The position numbers and the translations under genes are program-made. Below the pieces are notes generated by a model that ran no database searches, had not been told where the DNA came from, and saw nothing but the letters and a program-made list of their open reading frames with translations. 64,000 bases of DNA from NCBI GenBank assembly GCA_030737875.1, contig CM060922.1, positions 755,109,603-755,173,602 of the forward strand. The letters run 5' to 3'. Positions 1 through 12,016 of this stretch are shown here, piece after piece (the first letter of the stretch is position 1; each line of letters begins with the position of its first letter). This stretch comes from Allium sativum. Lineage: Eukaryota > Streptophyta > Magnoliopsida > Asparagales > Amaryllidaceae.

Positions 1-1562
1 GAACATTTTCACTTGACGTGTATTTAATCAGTTTTGGTTAAATATATGATCAGAGTGATCGTTATGAGCTATTATGGAGTAATCGATATCGATCACTATT
101 GTTGCTGGTCATTTTGGCCAGTTTAACATAGATGATGATGTAGTTCTAAGGAGAGGGTTATGATGGTTCGTCTGACAGTGGTTTTGACTTGATGGCTCTT
201 CGACAAGTACCTTAGTGTTAGGAAAGAATGTAGTGCTTTGACATGGTGGTTTTCCATTCGACAATAATGATTCCATGATAGGAGCAGTGGCTTCACGATG
301 GATGGTTTTTCTTCGAGATGTAAAAAACACAGCATTGGATTGTATTGATGTGGCTATTAAAGGAGGACGAGTTATCACTTAGTATCAGTGATGTAATGAC
401 ATAGTGGTAGTTTGGTAGAGTTTGTCGACGTCCTAACCTGTCAATGACTTGATCGATTGAGAGGATGACTTCAAATGGGAATCTAATGGATAGTTTTAAG
501 ATCAATTCTGCTGTGAAGAACGTGTGCAAATTGGTTATTGGTATCCAGGACTTTGGTATGCCTTTAAGACATGAAAGCAAGGGTGGCCTAGTCCGGACCC
601 CATAGCCTATTGACATTTTGGACTGTGTAGTGTTATCGTTCATAGACAGTGATGTTATGACGTAATGATAGTCTAACAAAGTTTATCGACGTTTTAACCT
701 ATTTTTGCTTTGATGGATTTGGTGGCTGAAGAGCTAAATACCATATACTTGATGCGCTGAGTAAGTGAATGCGAGGATGGATGATGGATACTATGGATGT
801 TTACTTGTTTATCACCATTTTAGTATTTATACATCCATAACACCTTTTTAAGTTATGTTTAGCATAGAGTAGCATACATCTAGTTTTGTATGCTAACTCG
901 ATTGACGTAGGGGAATGACAAGTATGATTCTCCATACCCTCTGTATTATATACCATTATGATTTTTGGAGTACTTTGCATTTAGTTTTTTGCTCACAGCA
1001 GATTGTTGTTTGACCCAAGGTTTCATGTTTTCTATTTTTACCATGGTGCTCATTGACGATGCTAATGAGTAGACCAGGTAATAGGTATGAGTATTATTTG
1101 GAGATGCGTATGTGGATTAACTGGATGTGATGTCTTTTATATTTATACTTGTATTATCATTGTTTATTCTGCTATGTGATAGGGCCTTGACAGTATTATT
1201 TATTCTTATTAGATACAATTTACCAATTGTGTTTATTTATCACTTATATAGGCTCCATTAATGTTATGTATAGCTGCATGAGTCAATTTATTCTAATTTT
1301 TCGGTTTGTATAAATACTACAATCTCGCTTGTTTATATCTGTGATTATTATAATTACTATTCATTACCTGATACGCAGTGAGATATATGATTGGTTCTGC
1401 AATTGTGTTTTGTGTTTTCTTTTTTTTCCTTTTCATCCCGTTTCTCTTCCTTTCTCCTATTTTTTTTAACTTGGCAATCATTTTACATTGATCGGATGCT
1501 TGGACAGTGCATTATTGGGCTATATGAGCATCGGTGGTGTATGATGGTTGATGATTGTCACA
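1..1562 (+). mobile_element. E1 5' LTR remnant (old Ty3/gypsy), left edge outside window
   Basis: No gene is visible. I read this as LTR because a degenerate initiator-Met primer binding site follows at 1565-1576 and the flank ends in TGTCACA, a plausible LTR 3' end. The stretch holds an imperfect 54-bp direct duplication, 386-439 versus 647-700, with 12 mismatches that are nearly all transitions. That pattern fits old methylated repeat DNA. The ORF-sized open stretches here are short, start and stop at random, and match nothing I recognise. The left LTR end is not in the window, so the assignment rests on context only. Confidence 0.35.
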
Positions 1563-1564
1563 TT

Positions 1565-1576
1565 TAGTATTAGAGC
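1565..1576 (+). other. Degenerate primer binding site of E1
   Basis: The sequence TAGTATTAGAGC differs from the plant LTR-element site TGGTATCAGAGC (complement of the initiator Met tRNA 3' end) by two transitions, G to A and C to T. It lies two bases after a TGTCACA LTR-like end and is followed further on by gag-like sequence, the expected order for E1. A second similar word at 8354-8365 lacks an LTR-like context. Confidence 0.4.
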
Positions 1577-1624
1577 TTAAGTTGCATTGTTTTACCTAAC
1601 TGGTGTTGAAATCAAGAGTTGATA

Positions 1625-2160
1625 TATAGAAAAAGTATGTATTATATATATGTATATTGTTTTTAAACTATATATTAGTAGAGTATAGGGATGAGCGTTT
1701 GGTATGTTCGGTTGTTTTGAGGTAAAAAACTCAAACCGAATTAGAACAAAAAAAATTCTAAACCGAATCGTACCAAACCAAATTAATTTTAGTTAATCCG
1801 GTTGATAATCGATTTAATTGAACTTGAAGAATGTGTTATTATTTAAATGATGAATTCACACAAAGTCAAACATAAATTCATGTTTGGAGAAATTTTGTAT
1901 AGTAAAATTTATGTTTATAATAAATTTAACCTATTTGCAAACATGCCTTTGTATTTTATCACTAAACTAATAATTTAAAGTACTACAACACTGTAAAATT
2001 AGACAATAAATTAAAATTTCGGTTAATTTGGTTAAATCGATAGCCAATTTTTTTATTTTACAAACCAAATTCGAACCGATTTAGTCTTGAAACTGAACCA
2101 ATCGAAATGAACCGGTTTAGCATATTGTACAGGTTGTTTTACATACGAGTGCCACTGGAA
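1625..2160. mobile_element. AT-rich foldback insertion with CCGAACC-type motifs
   Basis: The two halves are rich in opposite-strand versions of the same words (GGTTCGGTT/AACCGAA, GGTTAA/TTAACC). There is a local hairpin around 1706-1736 where a TTTTGAG arm meets a CTCAAAC arm. This composition is typical of small non-autonomous DNA transposons of plants, often hAT-like. I could not define clean terminal inverted repeats or a target duplication, so class and borders are approximate. It separates the E1 primer binding site from the gag relic. Confidence 0.3.
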
Positions 2161-2589
2161 TAGTTTTCTTTATTAATGATCGGTCATCTTAGCTACTTAT
2201 ATTGGATGATCTAGTGAACAAGAAACACTACTAATTAACCTGTTTGGGATTGGGAATTGGGAAGAATTGACGATCACTACCCTCAATTCACATAGTATGT
2301 TCTCAATGGTGGTGCAAATCATCGTTTAGATTGTCACAATTTCTCTAAGTGGTTATGGCACTCATGTGCGAGGAGGAGTTGACTATGTTGAGTTGTATAT
2401 AAGTTCACATAAGCAAATTGTTCCTTGGAACATAGTCTATTTCTATGGTGCGAGATCCATCTAGGTTATTGCAAGGAATTCTTCTACGACTTGGAGTTAG
2501 TGTTGAAGTGAAATAGAAGTTTACTTCTAGAAAACTTCAAGGATGAGTCCGAATTAGTCCAGAGTCCTTATCACTTTGATTTTATGAAA

Positions 2590-2900
2590 TCTATTCACTT
2601 GAGACTAGTTCATTATTCACTTTGAAGAGATTTGTCTTAACATCTCCAAAGTTGGTGTTGAGTGAGGAGTTAGCTGATTTTGGCAACATGTCAGTGTCAG
2701 AGCATGTGACCGAATTCAATGTTCGGTTGGAGTACGATTTACGTTCCTCATTGTTACTACATATAGAAAGGATATAAGTTTGTGACTGGATTGGGAGATC
2801 GACTAGGAAGGTGATTAATTTCATTTGGTGAGAAAATGAAAGCTTTGGAATAATTGATCAGGAAATATCATGATGTTCGAGCTTGTACCTACTAAAAGTT
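2590..2900 (+). pseudogene. E1 gag relic (retrotransposon capsid domain)
   Basis: The conceptual translation around 2630-2760 gives FKRFVLTSPKLVLSEEL followed by NMSVSEHVTEFNVRLEYDL. This follows the plant Retrotrans_gag pattern of a large-hydrophobic block, then 'QG-MTV-EY---F--L'. Around 2770-2810 the words FVTGLGDRLGR match the 'F--GL---' block that closes this domain. Stops and frameshifts break it, so no Gag protein can be made. The family-B solo LTR is inserted directly downstream at 2968, separating gag from the pol relics after 7936. The assignment to a Ty3/gypsy element is supported by the RT relic downstream. Confidence 0.5.
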
Positions 2901-3855
2901 GTCATGGTTTATAGGGACAAAATGCAAAAATATATGTACTGATCGTCTTTCCTGTTTCCTTGAGTGTTGTAACAACCCGGAATTTGGGGCCAATTTAAAA
3001 TTTTCATTTTAGAGATTTTAGGGGTGTTTAAATATTTAAAATAAATTATTTCAAATAAAAATGAATGGAAATTTATTTTGAGCAAAGTTAATACAAATAT
3101 ATTCAATTAAATTACATAAAGAATTAGAAATAGGACGGTAGTTAGAAAAGTCAAACTTGAACTTTGACTGACTACACAGGATGCAGAATAAACCAGATTT
3201 TGGTGAAACGAAAAATATTTAAATCTGTTAATGAATATATTTCTAACGAATCTGAAAAATCGAAGTTTCATAGCGGGAATCAAAAGTTATGGCCAAATGA
3301 ATTTTCAGAAAGGTCGTTATAGAGAATATATCGCCCTTGAAAATCGACATTTTGCATACGACCTCGGAATTCGACGAAACCACTTTTGTTGGGTCCGGGA
3401 TGTAAAGTTATTGCTAGGTTTCAAATTTCATGATTTTTGAAGCTAGTATGTGAGCGTGGCAAAAGAAACTGCGTTTTGTCAATTTCGGTCAAAATTAATT
3501 GACTGAAAAATAGCCATTTTTCAAACAGTCCCAGAATTCGACGAAATTAGTTTTGTTAGGACCGTATCGTCAAAACATAACCAAAAATAATTTTTTCGGA
3601 TTTTTCTGACTTCGTATGTGACCCCAGTAAAATTAGAAAGTACGTTCGAATTAAAAATAAAAGAATTAATTTGAAAATAAAGAAAACACACTGTAAACTT
3701 CAGAATTAGGCCTCGGCACTAGCGCCATTGCGTTCAGAAGACGTCAAAACCTATTGTTCGACAGTCGTTGGGGTCCGTTTGGTGATCGTGTGGAAAAACC
3801 CTAATTTTGGGATTAATTAAATAATTAAATAAAATAAAAATACGTTGAATACACG

Positions 3856-3863
3856 TATAAATA
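3856..3863 (+). promoter_or_regulatory. TATA box of family-B solo LTR
   Basis: TATAAATA is followed about 30-50 bp later by a C/T-rich stretch and GC-rich DNA typical of a transcribed leader. The other family-B LTR has TATATAAATA at the matching place (57875-57884). Position within the LTR, about 0.9 kb from its start, is the same in both. Confidence 0.55.
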
Positions 3864-4689
3864 CGGATGAACAGTGCTTCTTCCTCTTCATTTTTTTCCC
3901 GCCGCCGAACCCATATAGCTCAAAATTTTGAGCTCCGATTCCTCCCAAACCATGGAGAATTAGTGTATGCCCCTTTGGACTTTTTCGAAGTACTTCGCGA
4001 GCTCTTCCATCTCCGACAAGAATCACGTCCTCTCGCGCCCTGTAGCTCTCGCACTGAGCATCCAAAGCCGCGACCTTCCTTGCCCCGCTGCCGCCACGTG
4101 TCACTGCCGCACCTCCCCATACTCCCGGCGTGGATGCGCCTCCCCTAGTCCTTCCATCTCCGATAAACGACGCCTCAATCCATTCACCGTAGCTCGAGAT
4201 ATTAAGAATCAAAGTTTTGAACTTTCTGAAAATATAAAGGTAAATTCAATCTCAGTTTTGCCACGCTTTTAAGCGTTACAGCGACAGTTGTTAAAAGTCA
4301 GTTCTAACTTATTCGTATAAACTTCAAATTGAAATCTTTCAGATCCGAAACTGCCGTGACCTTGAACACGAGATCTGATTGGATCCGAACCTTCATTTCA
4401 AATCCAAGCTAGGTGAGAATTTATTTTTAATATAATTTAATTAATTTAATTATTATTATTGCGTTGTGTGAAGTTTAAATGGTTAAAAATAAATAGATCT
4501 GCGATTATTGTCATTCTAAGTAATGGATTTAAATCGTTTGCGACGTTATGATATTAGATCTGCAAGTTCAAATGTTAGATCTGAGTTTGGTGATTCATTT
4601 GTTTATCTTGTAAATCAAGGTTGGTTGATATTCACAAACCATATGTTATTAATTCTAATTGATCCTTGTATTATTTAAAATATTGTTAT

Positions 4690-5870
4690 GGTAGAATTGG
4701 ACACGAAATATTGGGCAAGAAATATTGGACATAAAAGTTGATGTTAATTTACATTTTATTATGCAATTAAAAGTAGATCTACAACGTTAAATAAAAATTT
4801 ACATTTTTTAATGTAATTAGGATGATTGATTTACATTATGAAAAATTAGGATTACATTTTATTATGTAATTAAAAGTAGATTTTCATCGTATGAAATTTA
4901 CATTATTTTTAATGTGAATAAAGTAGGAATTTATACCATATGTCAAAAATTACATTTTTCTTTGTAATTAAAAGTGAATTTACACCGTATGTCAAAAATT
5001 ACATTTCTCTTTGTAACTAAAAGTGAATTTACACCGTATGTCAAAAATTACATTTTTTTTTGTAAATAAAAGTGAATGTACACTGTATGTCAAAAATTAC
5101 ACTCTTATATGTAAATTAAAAGTGAAATTATGCCGTATGATAAAAATTACATTTTTCTATGTAATTAACATGTGAATTTCATCGTATGTTAAAATTTACA
5201 TTTTTATATGTAAATTATATAGGGAATTATGCCGTATGGTAAAAAAGTACATTTTTCTTTGTAATTAACATGTGAATTTCATCGTATGTTAAAATTTACA
5301 TTTTTATATGTAAATTATATAAGAAATTATGCCGTAGGTTAAATTTTACATTTTTATATGAAATTAAAACATGAATTATATCGTATATTAAATATTACAT
5401 TTTTATATGTAATGTATGTAGGAAATTACACCGTAGGATAAAAATTTCATTTTTCTATGTAATTAAAAGATGCATTTACATCGTATGATAAAATTCACAT
5501 TTTTTTCTTTATATGTAACATGGGATGAGAATGAACATTAGAAATAAAATTCATTTATTTTATATGTAATATAAGATGTAGGAATTTGACATGTAAATTA
5601 AATTTACATTTTATATGTAAATAAGATGTAGGAATGTGATATGAAATTAAATTTATATTTTTAGGATGTAAATAAAAAGTAGATTTTGCATTGTATAGAC
5701 AATTTACATTTTTATAAAAATGAGAATTGGCATCGCAAATGAAATTGCATTTTTATATGCAATAAAAGAATGAACTTTTACATTGTGAAATAAAATTTAC
5801 ATTTTCATACGTAAGTAAAAAGCTAGGTATGTTCATTGGAAATTTACAGAGTAATTAAAATAATGAATTC
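4690..5870 (+). repeat. 49-bp tandem repeat array in family-B LTR
   Basis: About two dozen degenerate copies follow each other. The clearest are at about 4934-5130. Each copy has a TTACAT...TGTAA inverted repeat (for example ATTACATTTTT...ATGTAATT), then a linker with TTTACACCGTATGTCAAA. Copies diverge toward the right end. The array lies between the donor-like site at 4413 and the acceptor-like site at 7522 and has no coding content. Confidence 0.75.
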
Positions 5871-7935
5871 AACGTAAAAATGGAATTTACTTTTTATGTA
5901 AATAAAAGGTTAGGAGAATTATATTTATATATAAATATAATTAAAATTTATCGAATCGAGCGCGATAGTTCACATTTTGAAATCGTATCTTTAAACGATT
6001 ATACCGGAAGATCCGACCGTCGGATTTTCCCAAAACTGAAAACATTAGGACCGTCTCGGAAAATTCTTTCCGACGATATAAGATACGTTATGATCCAACG
6101 GTTAGATTTTGAGGAATGTGAAAATCAAAATTTGTTGAAAGCAGCGCCAGGGTCGTCCATTGACCTGAAGCGTCGTTAATTAAAATTTAATTATTTTAAA
6201 TAATTAAAATAGGAATGAATCGTTAAGAAAAATATTATTAACGAATAAGAAGGATTTTGAATATATATATATACGAGGATTATTTGGGAAGTCCGAGTTC
6301 TCTCATTCCAAATAATCAAACGACATTAATAGAAGTTTAAAGATGGCGTATGAAGACCGTAAATCTTCCCTCGAATGGACAACGATCGAGGCCCTGATTT
6401 GACTTGCTCCCAACTCAAGGGTCATGGTCATTGCCCAAACGTACGTGTTGATTTCACGGGTTTGGCTTTCGCTCAGACCCAGAGCATAAGCTAATAAATG
6501 GATTGTGTGTCTGACATCATACTCTATCAAATATCATGTTATTGATCTTTTGTCGAATGTATGGATGTTTGGTGGCGGGGAATTTATTCTCTTGCTTAAC
6601 ACCCATTCATATATTTCGGCAAATGGTTGGTAGTGCGATATGGAGTGATGATGTGGCATGCTAAGATGCATAGGATCAAGGTTTTGTTGAAAAGCAGCCT
6701 GTTTAGGCATAGCTTTGTGTATAGCGTGACTTCGCGAGCCTCACACACCGGCGGAGTCTAAAACGGGAGAAGGGAACGCAGGGAGAGCAGCATGTTTCTT
6801 TCTAGCTAGAAGTGGTGATTGGGCTTTAACACGGCCCGACATTTTACTTATGTGGATGATGGAATGAGGCGCCTCAGATGATAGGTCCTATAGGATCGGG
6901 AAACGTGTGTTCAGGAATTGCCAATCCACGAAGCTGTATGTGTGGACCGGCCCTGCAGGATCCAAGGGTTCACTACGGGGGATCCTAAGACATTAGCTAG
7001 AGTGTCTCGAATCGGTAAGGAGCTCCTCCCTAGCCTTGACTCATGATGGAAATCCAAACTTCCAATACGAACCTACGGATTTGATTGTATTACTAGTATG
7101 GAAGCATAGTATTATGGTATCTATGTGTCCTAGGATTGATACATTTATTTTGAAATGTTTTTCATACATACTAATAATAATATTAAACTCATATTTGCCG
7201 TATTTAGCATGTTTAATCACTATAAGGTAAAACCCTATCCTCTGGTTTGTGTTGCATTGTGTGATGGGACCTGGGTCTTATGGTGATTCCATTTTTCTCA
7301 AAAGCATGACGTTGTTGTACGATTCACTCATTATTTGTTCTAACACTTTTATGCATGGCAATCCATTAGAGTAAACCCGTTCCGCGTTAGCGGCGTGGTC
7401 TTTGGATTTGCCCTATTAATAGTGATTAATTTGTTAAGAATTCTCACACCAGTCCCACGATTGACTCGTTGTTTGTTTCCACCTTTTTGCAAACTCGGGT
7501 GCCCTCCTTTCTACACGGGCAGCCAAGTAAACATGTTTATTCTTTGCTTGGAGTCTTTTCTTTGGAGCTGCTTATTATCTTTCTTGGATTTGCTTTTGTG
7601 GAGAGGTGATGACTAGAAGCTTGAAGACATCTATCATTTGTAGCTATTGCATTTTTCTTTCTCTTTTTAATTCCAAACATTAAACTTGGTTCATTTCACG
7701 TTGTTTAAGTTGGAGTTGGAACTTATTTCTTTTTCTGCAAACTTGATGTAATAATTTAGAATTCTGTGACTGTGGACTTTCTGTGGTTGATGACATTATA
7801 TTTCCGCTGCTATGATGTTGTTACTCTATGAATTTCCTATGCTATGTTGTATCTGTGATATGTATTATTGTATTTATGTTGTATTCCAAATGATTATTCC
7901 TTACTTTCATCCCATGGAAGTTTGGGGTCATCACA

Positions 7936-8700
7936 AGTGCTCCCTCAATAGAGGAGAAGGTAAGTAACTTTGCCAACCAAGATATGTTTCTCACTATTGG
8001 TGTTTCTTGACATTAAGGTTTCATCGTTTCATCTGTTCTTGTGGTTTGATGAATGGAATGGGATTGAGACTCTTGATAATTAATTTTATTTTCTTAATTG
8101 TGGCTTACCATGTTGAGGAATGAGATATACTATATATGTGTGTAACATTCTATGTTTGGTCGCTAGAGATTAATACTATGGGTCACTGCAGCATCCATAG
8201 CGTTCAGTTTTGGGCCTCAAAATGGGAGATCGTTAAATTATAGCTAGTTTATACTTGGAAGCATACATGGCTCATGAAAACTTAATCTCATGAGTCACAT
8301 TTTCTTATTTCCTAGTTTGCTTGTTATCGATTGCTTTAGGCCTTGTTAATTTAGTATTAGAGTCTAAGAATTAATTTGTTAAAAGATACATAACGTTAGT
8401 AGTTGTGAGAGGCCTTTGGTGATGATAGCGGGATAGGACATTTTTCTCTTCAGTAGTGAGTCATCCTCGATTTAGCGATAGTAAATTAAGATCTTAGGCT
8501 TCAGTAGGTGAGTCACTTATGATTGGACGATAGCAGGCTAAGAAAATGAATTTTCTAGTATCAAGTCGTCATCTGAGCTTATAGCTTGTAAGTATCTAGA
8601 CACAATCAATGAGGTGATTAGATTACCATCATATTTGATTTGATTTCCATATCGATCTAGTTAGAGATGTTAAACCAGTATTTATGCCTCTAGGGCATAT
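7936..8700 (+). mobile_element. E1 internal region, decayed, no readable domain
   Basis: This is the continuation of E1 after the solo LTR insertion. Sequence is transition-decayed. Near 8400-8560 there are short repeated words (GATGATAGCGGGATAGG, GCGATAGTAAATTAAG, GACGATAGCAGGCTAAG), possibly a decayed duplication. No protein domain is readable; by position it should cover the Gag tail and protease. Confidence 0.3.
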
Positions 8701-8714
8701 GGTGCCTAAAAGGC

Positions 8715-9100
8715 GAGAGACAAGCAAATATCCATTCTCGTTGGTTGGTGACTTGTCCGAGTGGCTCTACGATGCATGGATGTTTTTCCAGTTGGGAATC
8801 CCAAGGGGATATTGCCAACTTGGAGTGGATGGAAGGTGTATCCCGATTACAACGTTTGCACACTGCTTTGATTTTGATTGGTTGGTATGTCGTTTAGGCT
8901 AACCAATGAATCGACATATTTTGTTGATTTCTTGGATGATGTTTTGAGATATCGCTTAGATTAGTTGAGCTTGTTCTACTCAAATATATTTTCATCTTCT
9001 CATGGATGAAGAGAAAGCACAAAGCCTGATTATTGATTATGTTATAGGCACTGAGAAAACACCAATTGATGGTTGGAATTTGAAGTTGTCCTAAGAGTGT
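8715..9100 (+). pseudogene. E1 reverse transcriptase relic
   Basis: Translation of 8730-8960 reads as a worn Ty3/gypsy RT core. YPFSLVGDLSEWLYDA aligns with the 'YPLP-IDDLLDQL--A' block, MFFQLGIPRGYCQLGVD with the 'VFSKIDLRSGYHQLRV' block, and WLVCRLG plus LTNE with 'MPFGLTNAP'. FVDFLDDVLRYRLD then matches the region leading to the catalytic motif. The YVDD/FVDD motif itself is not recognisable, and stops and frameshifts are frequent, so it is inactive. It puts E1 in the same superfamily as E2 and E3 but much older. The open stretches after about 9100 do not extend the match. Confidence 0.6.
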
Positions 9101-10702
9101 GTCGGTTACTCGTTCCAAATGGGAACAGAGAACATGTAGTGCACACTTTTTTGTGTTGCTTAATATGGGTGTGGTGTTGGTACTAGAAAGGAATGTTGTC
9201 ACGTTCGAGTCGATGACCAAAACCGCACGAGGAGGAGTATTCGACTTCCGATGTAAAGTCGGTAACGATAGAGTTTGCTTGGGAGATTTTCGAATAGGGA
9301 TGAAGTTAGAGTCGTTTAGTGATGTCACATCAGTGAGATTTCTCTTTCCTGAGAGGTATCTCAGCCTTCACCACCATTGAAGTTTAGAATCCCTAACCTT
9401 CTATAACTTCATTATTTTTCATACGTGCGTATGAGAAATGTAGTTGTTTAGGTTTTGAGTTAAAAGGTACTAATTTGGAAGCAACATCCCGTGGGCATTT
9501 CTTCTACTTTTTTACTAATTATGACCTTAAAACTTGGAGTAATGTGGCGTGGAACCAACCGAGGTGGTTTCGTATGGAAGTGGTACTGCTTATTCCCGGC
9601 ATCATTGGAAGAGGTTGGCCAAGCATTCATTTCATGATGAACGTAACATCAACTAGCTAAAGCTAAATGGGATGAATCGAGTAGTTCTCCATAATCATTT
9701 GAGATTCCCAATTGGTGCAGGAATAGTTGTCGACGGTTTTCATCGATAGATTGCCAAAGAGTTAAAGATCATATGGCAACACTCAATCTATGCTCGATTA
9801 GTTGACGAGAGGTGCTGGATTTATATTTCTTCTTTTTAGAATGACGACCAAGCTGATGCGTCTTTTATGGATTGAATATTATATTTGATGTCATGTATTG
9901 GTCATATATGGATGTCATTTTTTATTGTTGCTCTTATTTTTCCTATGCATATTTTTAGGCATGTAGTGTATTCTTTCTTAGCCCATTTTTTTCCATGCAT
10001 GACTTGACATGCTCATGTTAGATAAATTATATTTATTTGGCATGCTCATTTCCTTTGTTGATGTGTACTATTGTATTTAATCCTCTTTGTTAGTACATTC
10101 CCAGGTACAAAGGGGTAAGACTTGATTGTTTGGATGTATACTCGCTTTTATTTGCATCTAAATGCTAAGCTTGTTATAATAGAGATGTTTGGTAGTTGTA
10201 GAGTTGCAGTTTTATTTTTAATTGATGTATTTACGCCCTAGATATAGGAATTCACTTTCGGGTTTTTGTTTTCTTTTGTTGGATAGGGCCATATTTAGCG
10301 ATTTGCAATTTTTCTGGATCGATCTGTGCAAAGAAGGTGTTATCGATTTTTTTTGTGAATTTAGCCAAAGTTGGAAGAAAATTCAATATATGATGTTTAA
10401 TTAAGTTGTCTTCCAACTAATGATTTGTCACTTTTATTTTCCACTATGCATTTGCTTGGAAATAAGTGTAAAATTTAGATGCTTGGCTTAGCTACATTGA
10501 TCATGGATTTGATTATGATGGTACTTAAAGATGAGAATTATAGCTCCAAGCCAATGTCCGAGTCTATTTCCTTTATTGTGGTCACTTTCAATGGTCGTAA
10601 TTTAGAGTGATGAGTAATGATTTCTCTTGTGTTGTCACTTATTCGAGAGTGATACGATTGTGTTGTTCAGTCATTGAGGATTTCGAGGATGAAATCCTTT
10701 AA
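9101..10702 (+). mobile_element. E1 3' internal region, decayed
   Basis: By position this should hold RNase H, integrase and the C-terminal region of E1 pol. I could not recognise any block with confidence. The last 60 bases (about 10665-10702), with GAGGATTTCGAGGATGAAAT, match the conserved sequence just before the polypurine tract in E2 and E3 (GATTTCGGGGGCGAAATCC), confirming the orientation and the 3' end. Confidence 0.45.
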
Positions 10703-10715
10703 TGAAGGGAGAATA
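10703..10715 (+). other. E1 polypurine tract
   Basis: AATGAAGGGAGAA follows the conserved GATTTCGAGGATGAAATCC block and comes directly before an LTR-like start (TATAATGATCCG). The matching tracts are AAGGAGGGGAGTA in E2 and AAGGAGGGGAGAA in E3. Confidence 0.5.
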
Positions 10716-11498
10716 TAATGATCCGTACTTTAACAGTTGAAAATTTCAATATTTCATTTAAATATTAGTCGTTAACTAATTGTTAGTTCAAAAGGTAACT
10801 TTTCACATATGACCAAATTAGAACTCAAGGCTACTTTCATTCAGTTCGGATAGTTCGTTACATAAAGAAAAAGTAAATGGATCTCTATATTTCAGGATTA
10901 AACGATTTGGTGGCCAAAACAGTCTCGAAATATGCGTAACGTTCGATATTGCAATCTCATATTGCGATGAAACTTGAACTATAGGGACCATAATATTGAG
11001 GTGATGCATGCAGTGGAGTTTGGTGACGATCGAATGTACCGTTTGATTGCATAAGCCCGGTATGCATGTCAATTTTGAGAAGAAAGTTTGAATTGAAAAT
11101 GATTATAATATATTATCCAGAACCCGGTAGTAACGAAACCCAAACCCAACTCTTATTGTTACTGCTCCATCCATTTATGTCCCGCCTCTTTCAAATTCTT
11201 TGAAAAATCCAAACCCATGATTTTCTCCACCTAAAATCATGAATTATGTTTCACTAAATTTGTGAAGAGTATTTTCGACCTCCTATACGAGTTTGGGTGG
11301 ATTTGGCGATGGTTGACATGGCCTCTTCAAAACTCGGGCTTGGATTTTGATGAACTACGACCGGAATTGGAGCGTGTATGTAGGAGATCGCGATAGTAGT
11401 GAGGCTGAGGGGAGCCTGGGTTTAACATATTTCGATTGACATCATCAAAGCAGTGAGCTGCGAGTGTGGGTCGAGCACGCGAGCAACAAGTCATTGGC
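10716..11498 (+). mobile_element. E1 3' LTR, left part (interrupted by E2)
   Basis: It starts TATAATGATCCG right after the E1 polypurine tract; most LTRs here start TGTAAC-ACCCG, so the first bases are probably mutated. No gene is visible. It is cut at 11498 by E2, whose 5-bp target duplication (TTGGC) forms its last bases. The rest of this LTR should resume at 23496 but I could not define its end. Confidence 0.45.
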
Positions 11499-11775
11499 TG
11501 TAACACCCCGTAATTTTAAATATTAAAATTAAAAAATTTAAGAATACTTAATTGTTAAAGTGAGAATTAAGGGAAACGGGTTACGCAATTGCACTTGTCT
11601 CGAAATTCTGCTTAGAATAGAGTCCAAGTTTTCATAAATCGGACTTCGTATGAGGAAGTTATGGCCTTCAGAAGTTTCAGAAATTTAAATAAATTAAAAA
11701 TAGTTCAGAATGAAATTCAAAATTCAAATTCAGACAAGGAAGCGGGCTGGGCGGGATTTTTCCTGTCCCAGGCCA

Positions 11776-11837
11776 GGTCGACCAAGGGGTCGACCGGGGG
11801 TCAACCTTCCCTATACAGGTCGACCTGGGGGTCGACC
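11776..11837 (+). promoter_or_regulatory. Cluster of GGTCGACC palindromes in E2 U3
   Basis: Perfect 8-bp palindromes GGTCGACC lie at 11776, 11788, 11818 and 11830, with a one-mismatch GGTCAACC at 11799. Spacings are 12, 11, 19 and 12 bp. The cluster sits about 180-230 bp upstream of the TATA box. The 3' LTR keeps it at about 20033-20095 and E3 has two related GTCGAC sites at 25844 and 25863. A dimer-binding transcription factor array is a reasonable guess. Confidence 0.4.
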
Positions 11838-12007
11838 TACCCCTTCGGGTAGATATGAACTGTGACGATTTTGACTTGTTGCTGAGTCTTTTCTGACCTG
11901 TTGCTGAGTCACTAGAGCATAGGTGGCAATTCTGGATAACTCTATCTAGTCTGACTGGTTCTGATTTGCTCCTATGATAATCTAACGGCTTATATTGATT
12001 TAAACTT

Positions 12008-12016
12008 CTATATAAG
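12008..12016 (+). promoter_or_regulatory. TATA box of E2 5' LTR
   Basis: CTATATAAG is conserved at 20260-20268 in the 3' LTR and corresponds to TATAAATA in E3. It is followed by leader-like DNA and, about 160 bp later, by the GTGAGT site. Confidence 0.6.

Larger units (their letters stand above)
2968..7935 (+). mobile_element. Family-B solo LTR (4968 bp)
   Basis: It starts TGTAACAACCCGG and ends GGGGTCATCACA, so it has TG...CA ends. It is flanked by AGTGT (2963-2967) and AGTGC (7936-7940), a 5-bp target duplication with one mismatch. No primer site, polypurine tract or coding region lies between, so it is a solo LTR left by LTR-LTR recombination. Its start matches 49484 and 56988, and its last 1.2 kb matches 59270-60248 in order. 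Inside: a TATA box near 3856, GC-rich leader-like DNA 3890-4400, a GTGAGA donor-like site at 4413, a 49-bp tandem repeat 4690-5870, and a conserved acceptor-like CACGGGCAG ending at 7522. Open stretches within it look like chance. Confidence 0.72.

Noticed and set aside
3867..4272. Overlapping open frames on both strands in the solo LTR
   Set aside because: They overlap the GC-rich leader after the TATA box, carry no domain, and the matching region of the other family-B LTRs does not keep them open.
8354..8365. Second primer-site-like word (TAGTATTAGAGT)
   Set aside because: No LTR-like end precedes it and it lies between gag and RT relics of E1.
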